Positions 13,831-14,369 of a DNA stretch of 14,369 bases are shown here, piece by piece. Where the stretch lies: assembly GCA_035946955.1 (NCBI GenBank), contig DASYYE010000597.1, positions 1 through 14,369 of the forward strand, in the 5' to 3' direction. The notes beneath the pieces were generated by a model. The model did no database searches. It had not been told where the DNA came from and saw only the letters and a list, made by a program, of their open reading frames with translations. Each line of letters starts with the position of its first letter. Within the stretch, counting starts at the first letter, position 1. The position numbers and the translations under genes are program-made. This DNA comes from DASYYE01 sp035946955. Lineage in GTDB: Bacteria; Actinomycetota; Actinomycetes; Streptosporangiales; Streptosporangiaceae.

Positions 13831-14369
13831 GTGGACAGCAATCTCACCCATGTACGCCGAGCCGCGCTAGACCTCGCCGAGCCGCTCCTACGTGGCCGGA
13901 CCGTCTTCCTCACCGGGTCCGCTGCTGCGAGTGAGCGCATGACACGATTCCTGGCCGACGCGGGCGCACGCGTCGCCTCCATTGACCTGGAGATCAACAT
14001 CGAAGACACTCGCGACCGCTTCGCGGTGTTCGAGCGGGTGCTGGGGCAGCCCACCGAGAAGCTCCGAGCCACGCTCGACAGTGAGGATCCGATGGGCGCC
14101 GCACTGGTCTACGCCGGCTCCTTCACCGGCGTTGCAGACGTATGTGGCCGACGTGTGATCGGTGCTCGGTCCCGCCAGCACCTCGACGCTGAGCGAAAGG
14201 ACAAGCAGCGAGAACTGCTTTGTCTAGGCGGTGAGGTCATCCGGCTCGCCGACGGGCTAGCTCACCTGAGCCTGCCCGCTGTCGTGCAGGGTATCCCAGA
14301 CGATGGCGTAGCGATGGCCACCAGCCACACCTACCTCGTGCCCCGGTCAGCGGATGAGAACCGGGTCCA
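13831..14369 (+). CDS. Possible ATP-grasp-type ligase, N-terminal part (truncated by window edge)
   Basis: The frame is open from GTG 13831 to the right edge (179 residues). It starts 9 nt after the dioxygenase stop with only a weak upstream GAG. Seen: GRTVFLTGSAAASERM at 23-38, like a nucleotide-fold first strand and turn; ALVYAGSFTGVADVCGRRVIGARS in the middle; then HLDAERKDKQRELLCLGGEVIRL, a basic helix followed by a strand, recalling the D-K-x2-Q-x2-L stretch at the entry of ATP-grasp domains; and PAVVQGIPDDGVAMATSHTYLVP near the end. This would suit a pre-ATP-grasp region of a peptide or amide ligase such as those in pseudopeptide pathways. No catalytic ATP-grasp motif can be seen in the part available, so the call is tentative. 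Codon use matches the upstream genes, supporting coding status. Confidence 0.45.
   Translation, partial: MDSNLTHVRRAALDLAEPLLRGRTVFLTGSAAASERMTRFLADAGARVASIDLEINIEDTRDRFAVFERVLGQPTEKLRATLDSEDPMGAALVYAGSFTGVADVCGRRVIGARSRQHLDAERKDKQRELLCLGGEVIRLADGLAHLSLPAVVQGIPDDGVAMATSHTYLVPRSADENRV

Noticed and set aside
13888..14181. Minus-strand open frame at the right end
   Set aside because: It is a shadow of the plus-strand frame whose codon use matches the operon.
1..14369. CRISPR arrays, tRNA/rRNA genes, intact insertion sequences
   Set aside because: No regularly spaced repeats, tRNA-like cloverleaf sequence or transposase motifs were seen on either strand.

Overview
The window is high-GC DNA with strong G/C bias at third codon positions, GTG starts and long runs of genes joined by ATGA, GTGA or TGATG overlaps. 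It also holds a large XRE-TPR regulator of a type common in filamentous actinomycetes. It most likely comes from an actinomycete of the Streptomyces/Pseudonocardiales/Streptosporangiales kind; the genus cannot be fixed from sequence alone.

Layout. (1) Positions 1-2041, minus strand: a large XRE-TPR transcriptional regulator overlaps, by ATGA, the start of an M20-family metallopeptidase that runs off the left edge. (2) 2042-2513: a divergent intergenic region with an unusual triple half-site palindrome. (3) 2514-5692, plus strand: a tight four-gene operon. It encodes a radical SAM enzyme with a twitch/SPASM-like tail but no auxiliary cysteines, two adjacent and apparently paralogous proteins of DEDD-exonuclease-like (RNase H fold) descent whose catalytic residues are partly or wholly lost, and a P-loop nucleotide-kinase-like protein. 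(4) 5693-6327: a non-coding junction holding an inverted, frameshifted remnant of a second copy of that kinase, followed by two back-to-back palindromes. (5) 6328-14369 (right edge), plus strand: an operon of nine genes. In order they are a radical SAM-like protein with an atypical CX2CX2C motif and a TTA codon at position 18, a shortened phosphoketolase-like TPP enzyme, a mandelate-racemase-type enolase-superfamily enzyme, an orphan 146-residue protein, a HAD-family protein, a class I methyltransferase, a creatininase/MftE-family amidohydrolase, a PhyH-type Fe(II)/2-oxoglutarate oxygenase, and the start of a possible ATP-grasp ligase.

The strongest link between the parts is a 14-bp palindrome of form TCCCAG-NN-CTGGGA. 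It occurs between the regulator and operon 1 (2188-2201) and again 67 bp upstream of operon 2 (6247-6260). This suggests that one regulator, probably the XRE-TPR protein, governs both operons. I read the window as an undescribed biosynthetic locus. Two radical SAM enzymes, a TPP enzyme, an enolase-family enzyme, a methyltransferase, an amidohydrolase and an oxygenase, with a possible ligase, would build and tailor a small polar molecule. The kinase, HAD protein and phosphoketolase relative make a phosphorylated sugar or nucleotide precursor plausible, but the product cannot be named from the sequence.
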